A stretch of DNA of 64,000 nt from an uncultured Eubacteriales bacterium (GCA_900551325.1 URVM01000014.1:1-64000), one strand, 5' to 3'. Counted from the stretch's first letter, positions 1 to 9,276 are shown. Made by a program: numbers and translations. The notes: generated from the sequence alone by a model not told the origin.

Positions 1-36
1 GTTCATCCTGAGCCAGGATCAAACTCTCAATTAAAA
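1..36 (-). rRNA. rrs: 16S ribosomal RNA, 5' end only
   Basis: Read on the minus strand, the first bases give the conserved start of bacterial 16S rRNA, with GAGTTTGATCCTGGCTCAG followed by GATGAAC, which is the classic 27F primer site. Only the 5' end is inside the window; the rest of the gene and presumably the rRNA operon lie to the left. The exact mature 5' end is uncertain by a few bases. A consensus promoter lies about 155 bases upstream. Confidence 0.95.
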
Positions 37-188
37 AGTTTGTCATCTGACATTTTGTACTGTTAAGTAGTACTGACTTTGTCACTTTAAGTGACTTTAT
101 GAATCGACTGGTTTAATGGTTACTATTTTATTTTCAATGTTCAACTTCATTTCCTTGCCGCTGTGGCGTTTGCCCCCTAGCGACATTG

Positions 189-220
189 ATTATATTATCA
201 TACGCCTTAACCACTGTCAA
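189..220 (-). promoter_or_regulatory. rRNA operon promoter (sigma-A type)
   Basis: On the minus strand TTGACA (215-220) is followed after 17 bases by TAATAT (192-197); an overlapping TATAAT sits at 189-194. An A-tract just upstream (about 232-246) could act as an UP-like element. The transcript would run through a leader of about 150 bases into 16S rRNA. The leader contains two short inverted repeats: GTCACTT/AAGTGAC (81-95) and GTACT/AGTAC (57-73). Confidence 0.8.
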
Positions 221-239
221 CTAGTTTTATACTTTTTTT

Positions 240-513
240 TTAGTTTTTTTCATTTTTATTGTAAACCTTTTATCCTCAGGCTATGTTTTTCTTATTATCT
301 CTCCTTTTTATTTATCTTATACCCTTTATAAATAAAATGATTTACTTACCTTTCATTCTATATTTATATATAACGTACCCCTTCATAATTATGTTATTAA
401 TTTCTTTATTCTAACATAATACTACTTTATATTTATATATTCCTTTTCATGTAATAACTTTTTCTCCTTACTTTAGCCTCTCTCCCCTTAATAGTTGTTT
501 TTATTTTATTACA
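240..513. other. AT-rich intergenic DNA without recognisable gene
   Basis: This stretch between the rRNA promoter and the terminator of the ABC transporter operon is very AT-rich. I see no credible coding frame, tRNA, second consensus rRNA promoter or repeat array in it. It may hold upstream activating sequence for the rRNA promoter, but nothing specific can be pointed to. Confidence 0.5.
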
Positions 514-555
514 CTTATAAAAAGAGGTTCTTTGTAAAGAGCCTCTTTTTATAAG
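514..555 (-). terminator. Terminator of the ABC transporter operon
   Basis: A near-perfect hairpin has arms CTTATAAAAAGAGG and CCTCTTTTTATAAG (514-527 and 542-555), with more pairing towards the loop. T-rich sequence follows on the minus strand. It sits 20 bases beyond the stop codon of the substrate-binding lipoprotein gene. Confidence 0.8.
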
Positions 556-574
556 CTATCTATTAGATTTAGTC

Positions 575-1588
575 TTATTTAATAACTTTTTGTGCATATT
601 CAGTTGTTACTATAGTCTCATAAGGTGCTCTCTTATCTAGCTCTCCTGCAAGTTCCATAACATCCATTAGCCTATTTAAGCTTTCTTCTTTTAAGATAGG
701 ATTTTCACACCAAGCATCTATTGCTTTATATCTTTCTACAACGGTAGTTAAGTCTTCAACTGTAGCTTCCTTAAAATGAGGAGCAATAATTTGAGCTATT
801 TCTTCTGCAGGATGAGTTTGTACAAATTGTTGTCCCTTGTAAATGGCTCTTGTAAATCTTTCAATGAGATCTTTATTCTTATTCATATATGAAGATAGTG
901 CACTATATGCTGTATAAGGTATTTCACCTGTTTCTTGTCCTACTGATGCCAAAATATATCCTTTGTTTTCTTTCTCTACTCCAGTTGCTAAAGGTTCAAA
1001 TAAAGTTACGTAGTCACCTTCACCACCAGTAAAAGCTCCTGCCATAACTCCAAATTGAATATCTGTTCTTACGTTAACTTCTCCCTGTGCTGTATTTGTC
1101 CCTATAGTAAGCCCATTATTTTTAATGGCATACTCTAAAGTCATCTCAGGTACTCCACCTTTTCTTCCACCTATAATTTCTTTGCCCGCTAAATCTTTAA
1201 AAGTAAAGTTTTCATTTGGTTCTCTTCCTACTATAAAGGTTCCATCACGTTTAGTAAGTTGTGCAAAGCAAATAGAATAATCTTTACTGCCTTGATTGTA
1301 AACATATATAGATGCCTCTGGTCCCATAAGACCTATTTGTACTTCTCCAGATAAAAGTGCTGCCATTGTTTTATCTGCACCCTGTGTACCTAATAATTCT
1401 AACTTTATTCCTTCTTCTTCAAAGAAACCTTTTTCAATAGCTACGTATTGTGGTGCATAAAAAACAGAGTGTGTTACTTCTGCAACTTTTATTTTATCAA
1501 GCTCACCTTGTTGTTTATTACATCCTACTCCTATAACAGTTAGCGTAAGAATTAAAATTATACTTATTATAGATTTAATACCCTTCAT
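575..1588 (-). CDS. ABC transporter substrate-binding lipoprotein (NMT1/SsuA-like)
   Basis: This is a 337-residue extracytoplasmic solute-binding protein of the NMT1/THI5-like group (ThiY, SsuA, TauA relatives). It starts with a basic, hydrophobic signal peptide ending in VIGVGC-N, so Cys-23 is probably lipidated. The mature start, with YAPQYVAIEKGFFEEEG, is the family hallmark around residues 44-58. It is the third gene of an ATPase-permease-binding protein operon, 72 bases after the permease gene. The ligand cannot be told from sequence: family members bind pyrimidine precursors of thiamine, alkylsulfonates, taurine or riboflavin. No thiamine or sulfur genes and no riboswitch are next to it. 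Confidence 0.85.
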   Translation of the reverse strand: MKGIKSIISIILILTLTVIGVGCNKQQGELDKIKVAEVTHSVFYAPQYVAIEKGFFEEEGIKLELLGTQGADKTMAALLSGEVQIGLMGPEASIYVYNQGSKDYSICFAQLTKRDGTFIVGREPNENFTFKDLAGKEIIGGRKGGVPEMTLEYAIKNNGLTIGTNTAQGEVNVRTDIQFGVMAGAFTGGEGDYVTLFEPLATGVEKENKGYILASVGQETGEIPYTAYSALSSYMNKNKDLIERFTRAIYKGQQFVQTHPAEEIAQIIAPHFKEATVEDLTTVVERYKAIDAWCENPILKEESLNRLMDVMELAGELDKRAPYETIVTTEYAQKVIK

Positions 1589-1660
1589 ACTTAATTCACC
1601 TCATTGTATTTGGTATTTTTTAACTTTCTAATATAGCATAATCTTATAGCCTGACTAGTG

Positions 1661-2476
1661 TTACCTTTTTGACCAGTACAATTTTTCTATAAGGCTAATT
1701 CCCTCATACATAATCCATGCGCATATAGCAAGCACTACAACCCCCATCATAACTAAGTCTAGCCTAAATACTTGCCCTCCGTATACAATCAAATATCCAA
1801 TTCCATTACGAGACACAAGAAACTCTCCTACAATAACTCCAACCCAAGATAAACCAATATTTATCTTAATAATATTAATAATATTACCTACATTAGCTGG
1901 CAATATTAGCTTCATTAAGATTTGCCACTTATTTGCCCCAAAGCTCTTTAACATTTTAATCTTTTCTTCTTCTACATTTGTGAAGTAGTTATATCCTGCT
2001 AAAATAGTACTTACTATAGAAATAGTTATAGCAATAACTACAATTCCTCTTATACCTGCCCCTGCCCATACTATAATAATTGGTGCTAATGCTGTTTTAG
2101 GTAGCGCATTTAATACAACTAAAAATGGATCACACACTTTGGATAAAGTAGGTGACCACCAAAGTATAATAGCTACTATTAAACCTAATATAGTTCCTAT
2201 TACAAAACCTAGTATGGTCTCCCACACAGATATAAGTATATGAATAAAAATACTACCATCTTGTAGGTAATCTACAAATAACTTAGTAATAGCAGAAGGA
2301 CTGCTTAATAAGAAAGTATTAATAAGTTCCATTCTAGCTAATAATTCCCACGCTACTACAAAAATTACTATACTTAAAATTTGTATAAGAACAATATTCC
2401 TCTTTTTCTTTTTCTTATCATTAAGATATTGACTATATCCTATACTTAATGTTTCTTTATTTCTCTTAACCTCCAT
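1661..2476 (-). CDS. ABC transporter permease (SsuC/ThiX-like)
   Basis: This 271-residue inner-membrane permease has about six hydrophobic segments after a basic N-terminus rich in lysine (residues 17-27). The BPD_transp_1 coupling region is recognisable as the stretch around residues 175-190 (KSFGANKWQILMKLILPAN), the EAA-loop that contacts the ATPase. Its start overlaps the end of the ATPase gene by 11 bases, showing translational coupling. It forms an importer with the flanking ATPase and lipoprotein. The SsuC/TauC/ThiX type is inferred from length and loop sequence; the substrate is unknown. Confidence 0.85.
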   Translation of the reverse strand: MEVKRNKETLSIGYSQYLNDKKKKKRNIVLIQILSIVIFVVAWELLARMELINTFLLSSPSAITKLFVDYLQDGSIFIHILISVWETILGFVIGTILGLIVAIILWWSPTLSKVCDPFLVVLNALPKTALAPIIIVWAGAGIRGIVVIAITISIVSTILAGYNYFTNVEEEKIKMLKSFGANKWQILMKLILPANVGNIINIIKINIGLSWVGVIVGEFLVSRNGIGYLIVYGGQVFRLDLVMMGVVVLAICAWIMYEGISLIEKLYWSKR

Positions 2477-3215
2477 AAATATCTAACTCCTTCCATAATA
2501 CATCAAAGTAGTCTTTAAACTCTGATGCCTTCCTCGCTTCTAGGGGGGTCCTTTCTTTATTAACAGTTAAAGAAATATTATATATACTTTTAATAGTCGC
2601 TGGTCGCTTAGATAAGACAGCTATTTGATCACACATAGATATAGCTTCAGAAATATCATGAGTTACTAAAATGGCATCTTTGTGCTCTTGTCTTATAATC
2701 TTGTATATGTCATCACTAACCATGAGCCTAGTTTGATAATCTAAAGCAGAAAAAGGTTCATCTAATAAAAGAACATCTGGGTCAGTTGCAAGGGTTCTAA
2801 TTAAAGCAACTCTTTGTCTCATACCTCCTGAAAGCTCTTTTGGATACCTATTTCTGAAATCCCATATACCATATATTTTCAGCAAATGTTCTATTCTTTC
2901 TAAAGCTTCTGGTGTTACTTTCTTTTGTATTTCTAATCCGATTGTAATGTTATCCATAATGGTTCGCCATTCCAGTAAGTGATCTTTTTGAAACATATAT
3001 CCTATTTTGCCCTCAATCTTTACTTCTCCACTAGTTGGTGTAACTAAATCCGTTAATATATTAAGAAGTGTTGATTTCCCACTACCTGAAGGCCCTAAAA
3101 CGCCTAGTATCTTACCTTTCTTTAATACTAGGTTTACATCTTGTAAAACCATAATTTCGCCTTCATCTGTATAGAAATTTTTGTAAATGTTTTTCATTTC
3201 TATGATATTTGACAC
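2466..3215 (-). CDS. ABC transporter ATP-binding protein (SsuB/ThiZ-like)
   Basis: This 249-residue nucleotide-binding subunit has Walker A GPSGSGKST (41-49), a Q-loop in MFQKDH, signature LSGGMRQR, Walker B VLLLDEP and an H-loop VTHDISEA. All catalytic residues are present. It is the first gene of the three-gene importer operon. The start is GTG, placed 7 bases after a GGAGG ribosome-binding site. Family comparison fits NitT/TauT-type importers; the transported ligand is not determined. Confidence 0.9.
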   Translation of the reverse strand: MSNIIEMKNIYKNFYTDEGEIMVLQDVNLVLKKGKILGVLGPSGSGKSTLLNILTDLVTPTSGEVKIEGKIGYMFQKDHLLEWRTIMDNITIGLEIQKKVTPEALERIEHLLKIYGIWDFRNRYPKELSGGMRQRVALIRTLATDPDVLLLDEPFSALDYQTRLMVSDDIYKIIRQEHKDAILVTHDISEAISMCDQIAVLSKRPATIKSIYNISLTVNKERTPLEARKASEFKDYFDVLWKELDIYGG

Positions 3216-3305
3216 TTTATTCCCTCCCCTGGTGTAATTTGTATCTAATTCATAATATTAGCTTCTGTATTTGAAAGTGCTTGTCTTATGCTTTTTACAT
3301 AAAAA

Positions 3306-3373
3306 GATAAAAAGGGGTTGTCACAATAACTTTTATCTACAGGCTTTTAAAGTTATGTGACTACCCCTTTATG
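3306..3373 (-). terminator. Long hairpin terminator after the cvpA-like gene
   Basis: A long imperfect inverted repeat has arms reading GGGGTTGTCACAATAACTTTT and its near complement. It ends in A/T tracts on both sides and lies just beyond the stop of the CvpA-like gene. Its outer arm resembles that of the larger hairpin at 19844-19949. Confidence 0.7.
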
Positions 3374-3393
3374 GTAGTTTCTATATTTAAATT

Positions 3394-4074
3394 TTATAAT
3401 TTCAAATTAACAATAGTCTCTAAGATAATATTGTTTTGATAAAATAGTTGTAATAAGAAGGAATCCTCTACTAGTTTTTCAAGTCCTGCAAACTGTGGAA
3501 TCATCATAAACAATGGAATGATTAAACATATAACCCATACAATAAGCATACCTTTTATAAATCCTGCAACAAGTCCGCCCCACTTATTAGCAGTTTTAAG
3601 AATTGGTAATTTAGCAACTATATCTAATACACTACTTGTTATAGTTAATCCTACTTTAATAATAATAAAACAAATAACAAGTGCTATTGCCATTAAACAT
3701 GTGTTAGCAATAAATGTTGCTATATACTCTATTAAAGTTGAAACACCTAGTAAATTGTAGATTTCTGAATTGTTGTTTTCTATCATCTTATTAAGCATAA
3801 ATTCAGGCATCCAACTAAATTTTTCCTGGATCAATTGTGCTTGTGCTTGTAAACCTATATCACCTATATCCGGCAATAACTTTCTAACCCATTCTTGGAT
3901 GGCTGTATAAATAGGTGTAACCTTTAATATAGCTTCAACAATCGGATAAATAAAGAAAGCAAGTACTAACGAAATAACTGATGAAAGTAACTGGTACACT
4001 GTCTTTATTAGCCCTACTTTTGCCCCTATTATAGTAGTTATAACAATAATACCTATAATAATAAAATCAAGCAT
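3394..4074 (-). CDS. CvpA family membrane protein
   Basis: This 226-residue membrane protein starts with MLDFIIIGIIVITTIIGAKVG, the CvpA-type first helix with its Gly-rich end, and has about four hydrophobic segments (roughly 1-25, 30-55, 120-145, 165-195). CvpA proteins are named for colicin V production but are mainly linked to envelope homeostasis. Here an amphipathic insertion separates the second and third helices. It follows the beta-propeller-like gene by 14 bases and probably forms a two-gene operon with it. A long hairpin closes the unit. Confidence 0.75.
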   Translation of the reverse strand: MLDFIIIGIIVITTIIGAKVGLIKTVYQLLSSVISLVLAFFIYPIVEAILKVTPIYTAIQEWVRKLLPDIGDIGLQAQAQLIQEKFSWMPEFMLNKMIENNNSEIYNLLGVSTLIEYIATFIANTCLMAIALVICFIIIKVGLTITSSVLDIVAKLPILKTANKWGGLVAGFIKGMLIVWVICLIIPLFMMIPQFAGLEKLVEDSFLLQLFYQNNIILETIVNLKL

Positions 4075-4088
4075 GTTCCTGCCCTCCT

Positions 4089-5252
4089 CTAATTCATACT
4101 CTTTAGTATATTGACTTCATTTTTGGTAATAGCAATTACTTTATTCCCCGCATATAAGACCTTACTTACATCTTGGGTTGCTTCAAAAGTAAATTTAACT
4201 TCACCTTTTTTGTTATATCCTGTGAATAAGTGACCTTGTCCAATAATAACCCCTTTATCCGTAGCATTAAAATATGTAATAGATTGTTCAAACTCTTGGC
4301 TTATTATTTCTTCTCCAGAAGTATCTAAAAGCGTTAATCTATCCTTCCCTGACGCAGTGGTCCCTTTGCCTGTACTAAGAATAGGTAAGTACTGACTACT
4401 TCTAAGTTCTCCATCTACATAAGGTGTATACTTTAAGTAGAAGTTTGGTACTTCTTTAACCTTTTCACCTTGCATATTATAGAAAGTAATTCTACTATCT
4501 CCAATAGCTACCCATGTATTAGAATTTACAAATTCTATTTCATATACAATGTTGTCCTTCTCTTCAATTCCAAACTTAGTGTTAAATACCTCTTCTGTAC
4601 CTGTTTTATTAATAATGAGAGCATTTAATGCAGAACTAACAACGGGATTATATAAATCTACATAGCTAACTAAAAGGAGCTGTCTATCCGGTGTAACTTC
4701 AGCACTAATAGGAAAACCTGCATCTTTAATATAAGATATGCCCTTTACACCTAACCACTCTCCACTACTACTATACGCAGATGTAATATGACCATCTTCT
4801 GTCTTTTCGATAACAGCCACATCTCCATTAGAATTTATAGCAAAGTACACGATAGGGTTACTTACTTGCACCTCGCCCCTCTTGCCTTTGTCATTAAAAA
4901 TAGTTACATTTTTACCATCTTTATTGGCAATCGCAAAGTAATCCCCCTTATGTTTCACAATAGGTTTATCTAATGTAAGTGCATTATTCCAAACTTCATT
5001 CCCTTTTAAATCATAAGCAGTTATACCATCTTGAGTTAGTCTAATAACTTGATTATGATTCACATCTATATATTCGTTTTTTTGTTCTGAATGAGTAAAT
5101 AGTGTTTCTCCCATTTCGTACTTAACCAGGTCTTTATTTACATATGCCCATTGCAAAATACCTACACCTACAATGCATATTACTAGTACACCTAAAAGGA
5201 TCCAGGTTGTTTCCTTACCAGTAAGAAACTTTTTATCCTTCTTCACCCTCAT
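4089..5252 (-). CDS. Membrane-anchored beta-propeller-like protein (DUF5711-like)
   Basis: This is a 387-residue protein with a short basic N-terminus, one transmembrane helix at about residues 17-36 and a long extracytoplasmic part. That part is rich in short beta-strand repeats of the kind 'LDxxGxEVW / IxNKDGKNVTIFNDKGK', as in PQQ/WD-like propellers. I believe it matches the DUF5711 family of Clostridia, but this is from memory. It is upstream of and close to the CvpA-like gene. The ATG lies only one base after AGGAGG, so the GTG two codons later may be the true start. No enzymatic motif is visible. Confidence 0.6.
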   Translation of the reverse strand: MRVKKDKKFLTGKETTWILLGVLVICIVGVGILQWAYVNKDLVKYEMGETLFTHSEQKNEYIDVNHNQVIRLTQDGITAYDLKGNEVWNNALTLDKPIVKHKGDYFAIANKDGKNVTIFNDKGKRGEVQVSNPIVYFAINSNGDVAVIEKTEDGHITSAYSSSGEWLGVKGISYIKDAGFPISAEVTPDRQLLLVSYVDLYNPVVSSALNALIINKTGTEEVFNTKFGIEEKDNIVYEIEFVNSNTWVAIGDSRITFYNMQGEKVKEVPNFYLKYTPYVDGELRSSQYLPILSTGKGTTASGKDRLTLLDTSGEEIISQEFEQSITYFNATDKGVIIGQGHLFTGYNKKGEVKFTFEATQDVSKVLYAGNKVIAITKNEVNILKSMN

Positions 5253-5371
5253 TCCTCCTATATCCTACTTTTTTTAATCATATCATACACCATTCCCTAA
5301 TAATTTCAAAGAGGATGTTCTAAAATGCATAGACCTTCTACAGAGCAAATTTTAACTCTATTTAATAAAAA

Positions 5372-5413
5372 AAGATCTATGACTCTAGTATAGGTTCTAG
5401 TTTCATAGATCTT
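5372..5413 (-). terminator. Terminator after glgA
   Basis: Perfect 11-base arms, AAGATCTATGA and TCATAGATCTT, are followed on the minus strand by TTTTT. It lies about 55 bases beyond the glgA stop codon. Confidence 0.75.
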
Positions 5414-5467
5414 CTATTTAGTACAGCTTATAAATATAAACTTTATCTTGATTATCCATAATAGCTA

Positions 5468-6934
5468 TTATGATAAAATACTTCTATACATCTCCTCATA
5501 TACTTTAGCTGAATAGTTCCAAGAGAAACATGTATTCATAGCATTAACCTGTATCTGTTTAAATTCACTTGGTTTATTTGTGTAATAGGTATAAGCTTCC
5601 TCTATCTTCTTGTATAGCCAATACCCACAATAATCTACAAATTCAAATCCTGTTCCTTCTTTTGTTATTTCATTATAATGAATAACTGTATCTTTTAGAC
5701 CTCCTGTTTGTCTTACAATAGGTACACTACCATATCTCATTGCCATCATTTGGCCTAATCCACAAGGCTCGAAGGCTGATGGCATTAAAAATACATCCGA
5801 AGAAGCATAGATTTTTTGAGCTAATCCTTCATCAAAAGTTAAGTGTACACTTACTCGACCATTATACTTAGCTGCAAAATATTTGAACATCTCCTCATAT
5901 TCATATTCACCTGTTCCTAAAACTACAAACTGAATATTCATATCCATAATCTTATCTAAAATCCATTTATTATCTAAAGTTTGTTTGAGTAAATCAAAAC
6001 CTTTTTGGTCAGTTATTCTAGAAATAACCCCTATCATCATAGCATCTCTTTCCTCTAGCCCATATTCCTTTTGGAAAGCTCGCTTATTAAGTTTTCGTCT
6101 TTCAAGATGGTCTACATCATATTTTTCATAAATATAAGGATCAGTCTGTGGATTATATCTTGTATAGTCAATACCATTTAAAATACCACAAAGTTTATAA
6201 TAAAGTTGTTTCTCAAGTAATGAGTTAAGACCACAACCATATTCCCAGGTCTTGATTTCTTCTGCATATGTAGGACTTACCGTAGTAATTTTATCACTAT
6301 AAAGAAGGCCTGCTTTCATAAAACTTAATCCACCATTAAATTCTAGTGTATCTGGTAAAGCATAGCTTTCATCTAATTCTAAAACATCTAAAACTTGATC
6401 TTTTCCAAAGATACCTTGATATTTCATATTATGAATAGTAAAAACGGATTTTATCTTTGCATAAAAGGGATCAAATTTATATTTTTGATTTAGTAATAAA
6501 CAAATAGGCCCTGTTTGCCAATCGTTACAATGAATAATATCAGGCTGAAAATCTATATGTTTTAATAAATCTAACACCGCTTTACAAAAAAATGCAAAAC
6601 GTTCATAGTCATCGTGCTCCCCATAAAATGCATCTCTATGAAAATAGTGCTCACTTCTAACAAAGTAAGTAGGTAAAATTGTATCATCATAATAAATACC
6701 TACCCCTTCATTTCTCCAATTTAGCCACACATTAAAACTCATCAGGAAATGATCATCATTAGAAAAATACTTACCTTCTATTTGTCTATAATAAGGCATT
6801 ACCACTCTAACATCTATTCCGTTCTCCATTAACTTTTTAGGTAATGCACCTGCCACATCTGCTAATCCCCCTGTTTTTGCATACGGTGCTACTTCTGATG
6901 CTACAAAAAGACATTTCAATTTTTCTTTTTTCAC
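5468..6934 (-). CDS. glgA: Glycogen synthase (ADP-glucose type, GT5)
   Basis: This 488-residue enzyme transfers glucose from ADP-glucose to the growing alpha-1,4-glucan chain. The ADP-glucose-binding motif KTGGLADV lies near residues 20-27. The C-terminal GT-B signature includes PSAFEPCGLGQMMAMRYG, with the catalytic Glu, and later TGGLKDTV. Length is normal for bacterial GlgA (about 480). It stands alone: no glgC, glgD, glgB or glgP is nearby, so the remaining storage genes must be elsewhere. It has its own terminator, and the upstream gene is 60 bases away in the same direction. Confidence 0.95.
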   Translation of the reverse strand: MKKEKLKCLFVASEVAPYAKTGGLADVAGALPKKLMENGIDVRVVMPYYRQIEGKYFSNDDHFLMSFNVWLNWRNEGVGIYYDDTILPTYFVRSEHYFHRDAFYGEHDDYERFAFFCKAVLDLLKHIDFQPDIIHCNDWQTGPICLLLNQKYKFDPFYAKIKSVFTIHNMKYQGIFGKDQVLDVLELDESYALPDTLEFNGGLSFMKAGLLYSDKITTVSPTYAEEIKTWEYGCGLNSLLEKQLYYKLCGILNGIDYTRYNPQTDPYIYEKYDVDHLERRKLNKRAFQKEYGLEERDAMMIGVISRITDQKGFDLLKQTLDNKWILDKIMDMNIQFVVLGTGEYEYEEMFKYFAAKYNGRVSVHLTFDEGLAQKIYASSDVFLMPSAFEPCGLGQMMAMRYGSVPIVRQTGGLKDTVIHYNEITKEGTGFEFVDYCGYWLYKKIEEAYTYYTNKPSEFKQIQVNAMNTCFSWNYSAKVYEEMYRSILS

Positions 6935-6994
6935 TATATTCTCCCCTTTAAAATTAAGTAATCATACACTATCTTAATAAAATTACCAACAGAA

Positions 6995-8428
6995 TTATTC
7001 TGCTGGTAATTTTAAGACTTGTCCTACCCAAATATGGTCCCCATTTTCAAGTTCATTTAGGGCGATAATATCTTTTGTTCTTAATTCAGTTTGATAATGA
7101 TCATAGCTGATTTTTCTTAAGGAATCTCCTTCTTGAACTACGTATTCAATATAATCTTTATTAGATGTAGTTTTAGCTTCTTCTGATTCATTAACTGTAT
7201 CACTTTTTTCTGCATCATTTGAAACACTTTGTAGAGATTTGTCTACTTGATCAGTCTTAGTATTTTCCTCTTCATCTGTTCCTTCTTCATCTTGCTTTGG
7301 TTCACTTGTATCTGCAACTTGGCTTAAATTACTATTAGTATCTTCTGTTGTGGTAGAATCTGTAGCTGAAGTTTCATCTGTCTTATCAAGGACTTGAACA
7401 TCTGAAGCTACTACATCTGCAGCAGGCTCAGTATTAAATACAAATTGTCCTTCTGCATCATCTTTGACGCCAGTGTCTTTAGCATTTGCAATATTAGACT
7501 GAGTATTTTTCCCCGCTTGACTTAATTGGTCTTGCAATGTTTGAATTTTAGCATTTTGTTCATTCATTCTAGCATTTTGGTCGTTCATCTTTAATACAAC
7601 TGCTGATAAGGCTAGTAGCGCAATACTTGCTGCTATAACCGTTAAATTCATCTTCTTTCTTTGTTCGTATTCTTTTTTTCTAATCTTTCCAATTTCTCTA
7701 AATTGACTTACCACATTATCATTTACTTCTTCTTTATCTCCTGTAATAAAAGGTTTGTCTAACATATATTGTTGCATGCAAGGATTTTTATCATAGTAAA
7801 GATAGTAGCCACTTTGTTCTTTTAAGGTGTCATCTTCGTACACATAAAATGTTTCAATTTTATTGATTGGATCTACTAAAAGTAGTAAAGTCCCTTCTTT
7901 TTCAAAAAGTTCTCTATGTGCTTTTACTTCCTTCATTGTAAGCATAGTACCATATCCTGGTTGCATATGTAGCCATCCTAATAAAGAAGCTCCTGGAAAA
8001 TATTTTTCCTTTTCATTTTGTAAACTTAAGATGGCTTCTTCATTAATCCATTCTTCGTCTGAAGATAAGAACTCTTTTGCAATAGGCATAATACCACATA
8101 TAATCATCTCTTTACTATCTGGATAATACTCCCCTACAACAACTGCTGAATGCTCACAAGCCAGATTGGTATTAGCATATTGATAGATATAAGTATAAAC
8201 ATAATCCTCTAGGTAGATTACATAACTACAATCTGTATCTCCCATAGGCCTTACAGAGTCAATATTCTCAATTAATGTATTGTAACGTTCTTCTGCTTGT
8301 CCATTTTCTTCTCCAACTGTAGCCTTAGGTGTGATTTCTTCTACTGAAATCACTTTAGCTTGATTATCTTGTGTTTTTTGTACTTCCTTGTTTTTCTTTT
8401 TCTTAGGATCATAAACAATTGTTCCCAT
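6995..8428 (-). CDS. LysM protein with degenerate JAMM/MPN-like domain
   Basis: This 477-residue protein has four recognisable parts. Residues about 65-215 resemble a JAMM/MPN fold: the segment at 151-167 (GWLHMQPGYG...) aligns position by position with the H-S-H-P...S-x-x-D core of JAMM proteases, but with His-to-Gln (156), Ser-to-Thr (164) and Asp-to-Glu (167). One transmembrane helix lies at about 260-278, followed by a short coiled coil. Then comes a long acidic Ser/Thr/Asp-rich linker (about 310-425). A C-terminal LysM domain (about 430-475, with YVVQEGDSLRKIS and WVGQVLKLP) should bind peptidoglycan. It probably links a cytoplasmic sensor or scaffold domain to the wall. Function is unknown. 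Confidence 0.75.
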   Translation of the reverse strand: MGTIVYDPKKKKNKEVQKTQDNQAKVISVEEITPKATVGEENGQAEERYNTLIENIDSVRPMGDTDCSYVIYLEDYVYTYIYQYANTNLACEHSAVVVGEYYPDSKEMIICGIMPIAKEFLSSDEEWINEEAILSLQNEKEKYFPGASLLGWLHMQPGYGTMLTMKEVKAHRELFEKEGTLLLLVDPINKIETFYVYEDDTLKEQSGYYLYYDKNPCMQQYMLDKPFITGDKEEVNDNVVSQFREIGKIRKKEYEQRKKMNLTVIAASIALLALSAVVLKMNDQNARMNEQNAKIQTLQDQLSQAGKNTQSNIANAKDTGVKDDAEGQFVFNTEPAADVVASDVQVLDKTDETSATDSTTTEDTNSNLSQVADTSEPKQDEEGTDEEENTKTDQVDKSLQSVSNDAEKSDTVNESEEAKTTSNKDYIEYVVQEGDSLRKISYDHYQTELRTKDIIALNELENGDHIWVGQVLKLPAE

Positions 8429-8617
8429 AGTACACCCCTTTCACTTTTATCCATTTTTTACCTAATAAGCATACTATAGGAAGAAGAAATAATTTAACCT
8501 TTTGTGTCGAGGGTACCTATTTTTTTATCTTCCTTTTTTTACACTAGAAGACACCTATTTTTTTCCATATTTTGTTATGACTTTTCCTCTAAAAATATAA
8601 ATAAATAGTCCATAATT

Positions 8618-8627
8618 TGGCAAACTA
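8618..8627 (+). promoter_or_regulatory. Possible forespore (sigma-F/G) -10 element of yyaC
   Basis: TGGCAAACTA matches five of six fixed positions of the sigma-F -10 consensus GGnnAnAnTA. It lies 26 bases before the yyaC start. The -35 region is weak, so this is only a candidate. In Bacillus subtilis yyaC is reported in the early forespore regulon. Confidence 0.3.
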
Positions 8628-8653
8628 AATACTAATGAAAGTGGTGATATTGA

Positions 8654-9232
8654 ATGAACTCTCTTTTACCTAAAAGAAGCAAACCTAGTTATATTAATAT
8701 TGATAATCCTGAACATTTTGTAGCCTTTTGTGATACTTTCTACTCTTTATTATCAGACTTACTACCTAGACATAATCATGAATTAGTCATTATCTGTATA
8801 GGAACAGATCGGGCTACTGGAGATAGTTTAGGACCATTAATTGGTTATAAATTAATTGATTTAAACTTTGACAAAGTTCATATTTTTGGTAATTTAGATA
8901 CTCCTGTACATGCTAAAAATTTGGAAGAAGTTGCAAATAATGTGCAACACCTCTATCCTAATGCACTTATTGTAGCTATAGATGCTTGTCTTGGTACTAT
9001 GCAAAATGTAGGCTCTATCGCTATTGGAGAAGGCTCCATCAAACCTGGTGCTGGCGTGCAAAAAGACCTTGCTCCTATTGGTCATCTCCATATTACAGGT
9101 ATTGTTAACTTTAGTAGTTTTATGAATATGGTTGTCTTACAAAATACTAGACTTTCTATTGTCATGCGTATGGCTGATGTTATTTCTTCTGGCATTAGAC
9201 ATTGTATATGGAAGTATTATGGTTATAAATAA
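8654..9232 (+). CDS. yyaC: Sporulation protein YyaC (DUF1256, germination-protease-like fold)
   Basis: This 192-residue protein is of the YyaC family, which is related to the hydrogenase-maturation/GPR protease fold and found in spore formers. Recognisable conserved stretches are IGTDRATGDSLGPLIG (about 56-71), FGNLDTPVHA, AIDACLG and the SIKPGAGVQKDLAPIG segment. It is one of the few plus-strand genes here. It converges on the membrane protein gene to its right, with which it shares a terminator. Its presence supports the view that the organism forms endospores. The biochemical role of YyaC is not settled. Confidence 0.9.
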   Translation: MNSLLPKRSKPSYINIDNPEHFVAFCDTFYSLLSDLLPRHNHELVIICIGTDRATGDSLGPLIGYKLIDLNFDKVHIFGNLDTPVHAKNLEEVANNVQHLYPNALIVAIDACLGTMQNVGSIAIGEGSIKPGAGVQKDLAPIGHLHITGIVNFSSFMNMVVLQNTRLSIVMRMADVISSGIRHCIWKYYGYK

Positions 9233-9275
9233 AAGAGACACAAGATTATATAAAATACAACCTTGTGCCTCTTTT
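9231..9275. terminator. Bidirectional terminator between convergent genes
   Basis: Fourteen-base arms, AAAAGAGACACAAG and CTTGTGCCTCTTTT, pair with one mismatch and are flanked by A- and T-tracts. It serves yyaC (plus) and the membrane protein gene (minus). Confidence 0.85.
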
Positions 9276-9276
9276 A

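Noticed and set aside
116..331. Open frame of 71 codons in the rRNA leader
   Set aside because: It runs opposite to the rRNA promoter and leader, is AT-rich, and has no ribosome-binding site or family resemblance.
3216..3305. Thiamine riboswitch before the NMT1-type ABC operon
   Set aside because: No conserved CTGAGA or ACCTGA elements were found in the leader.
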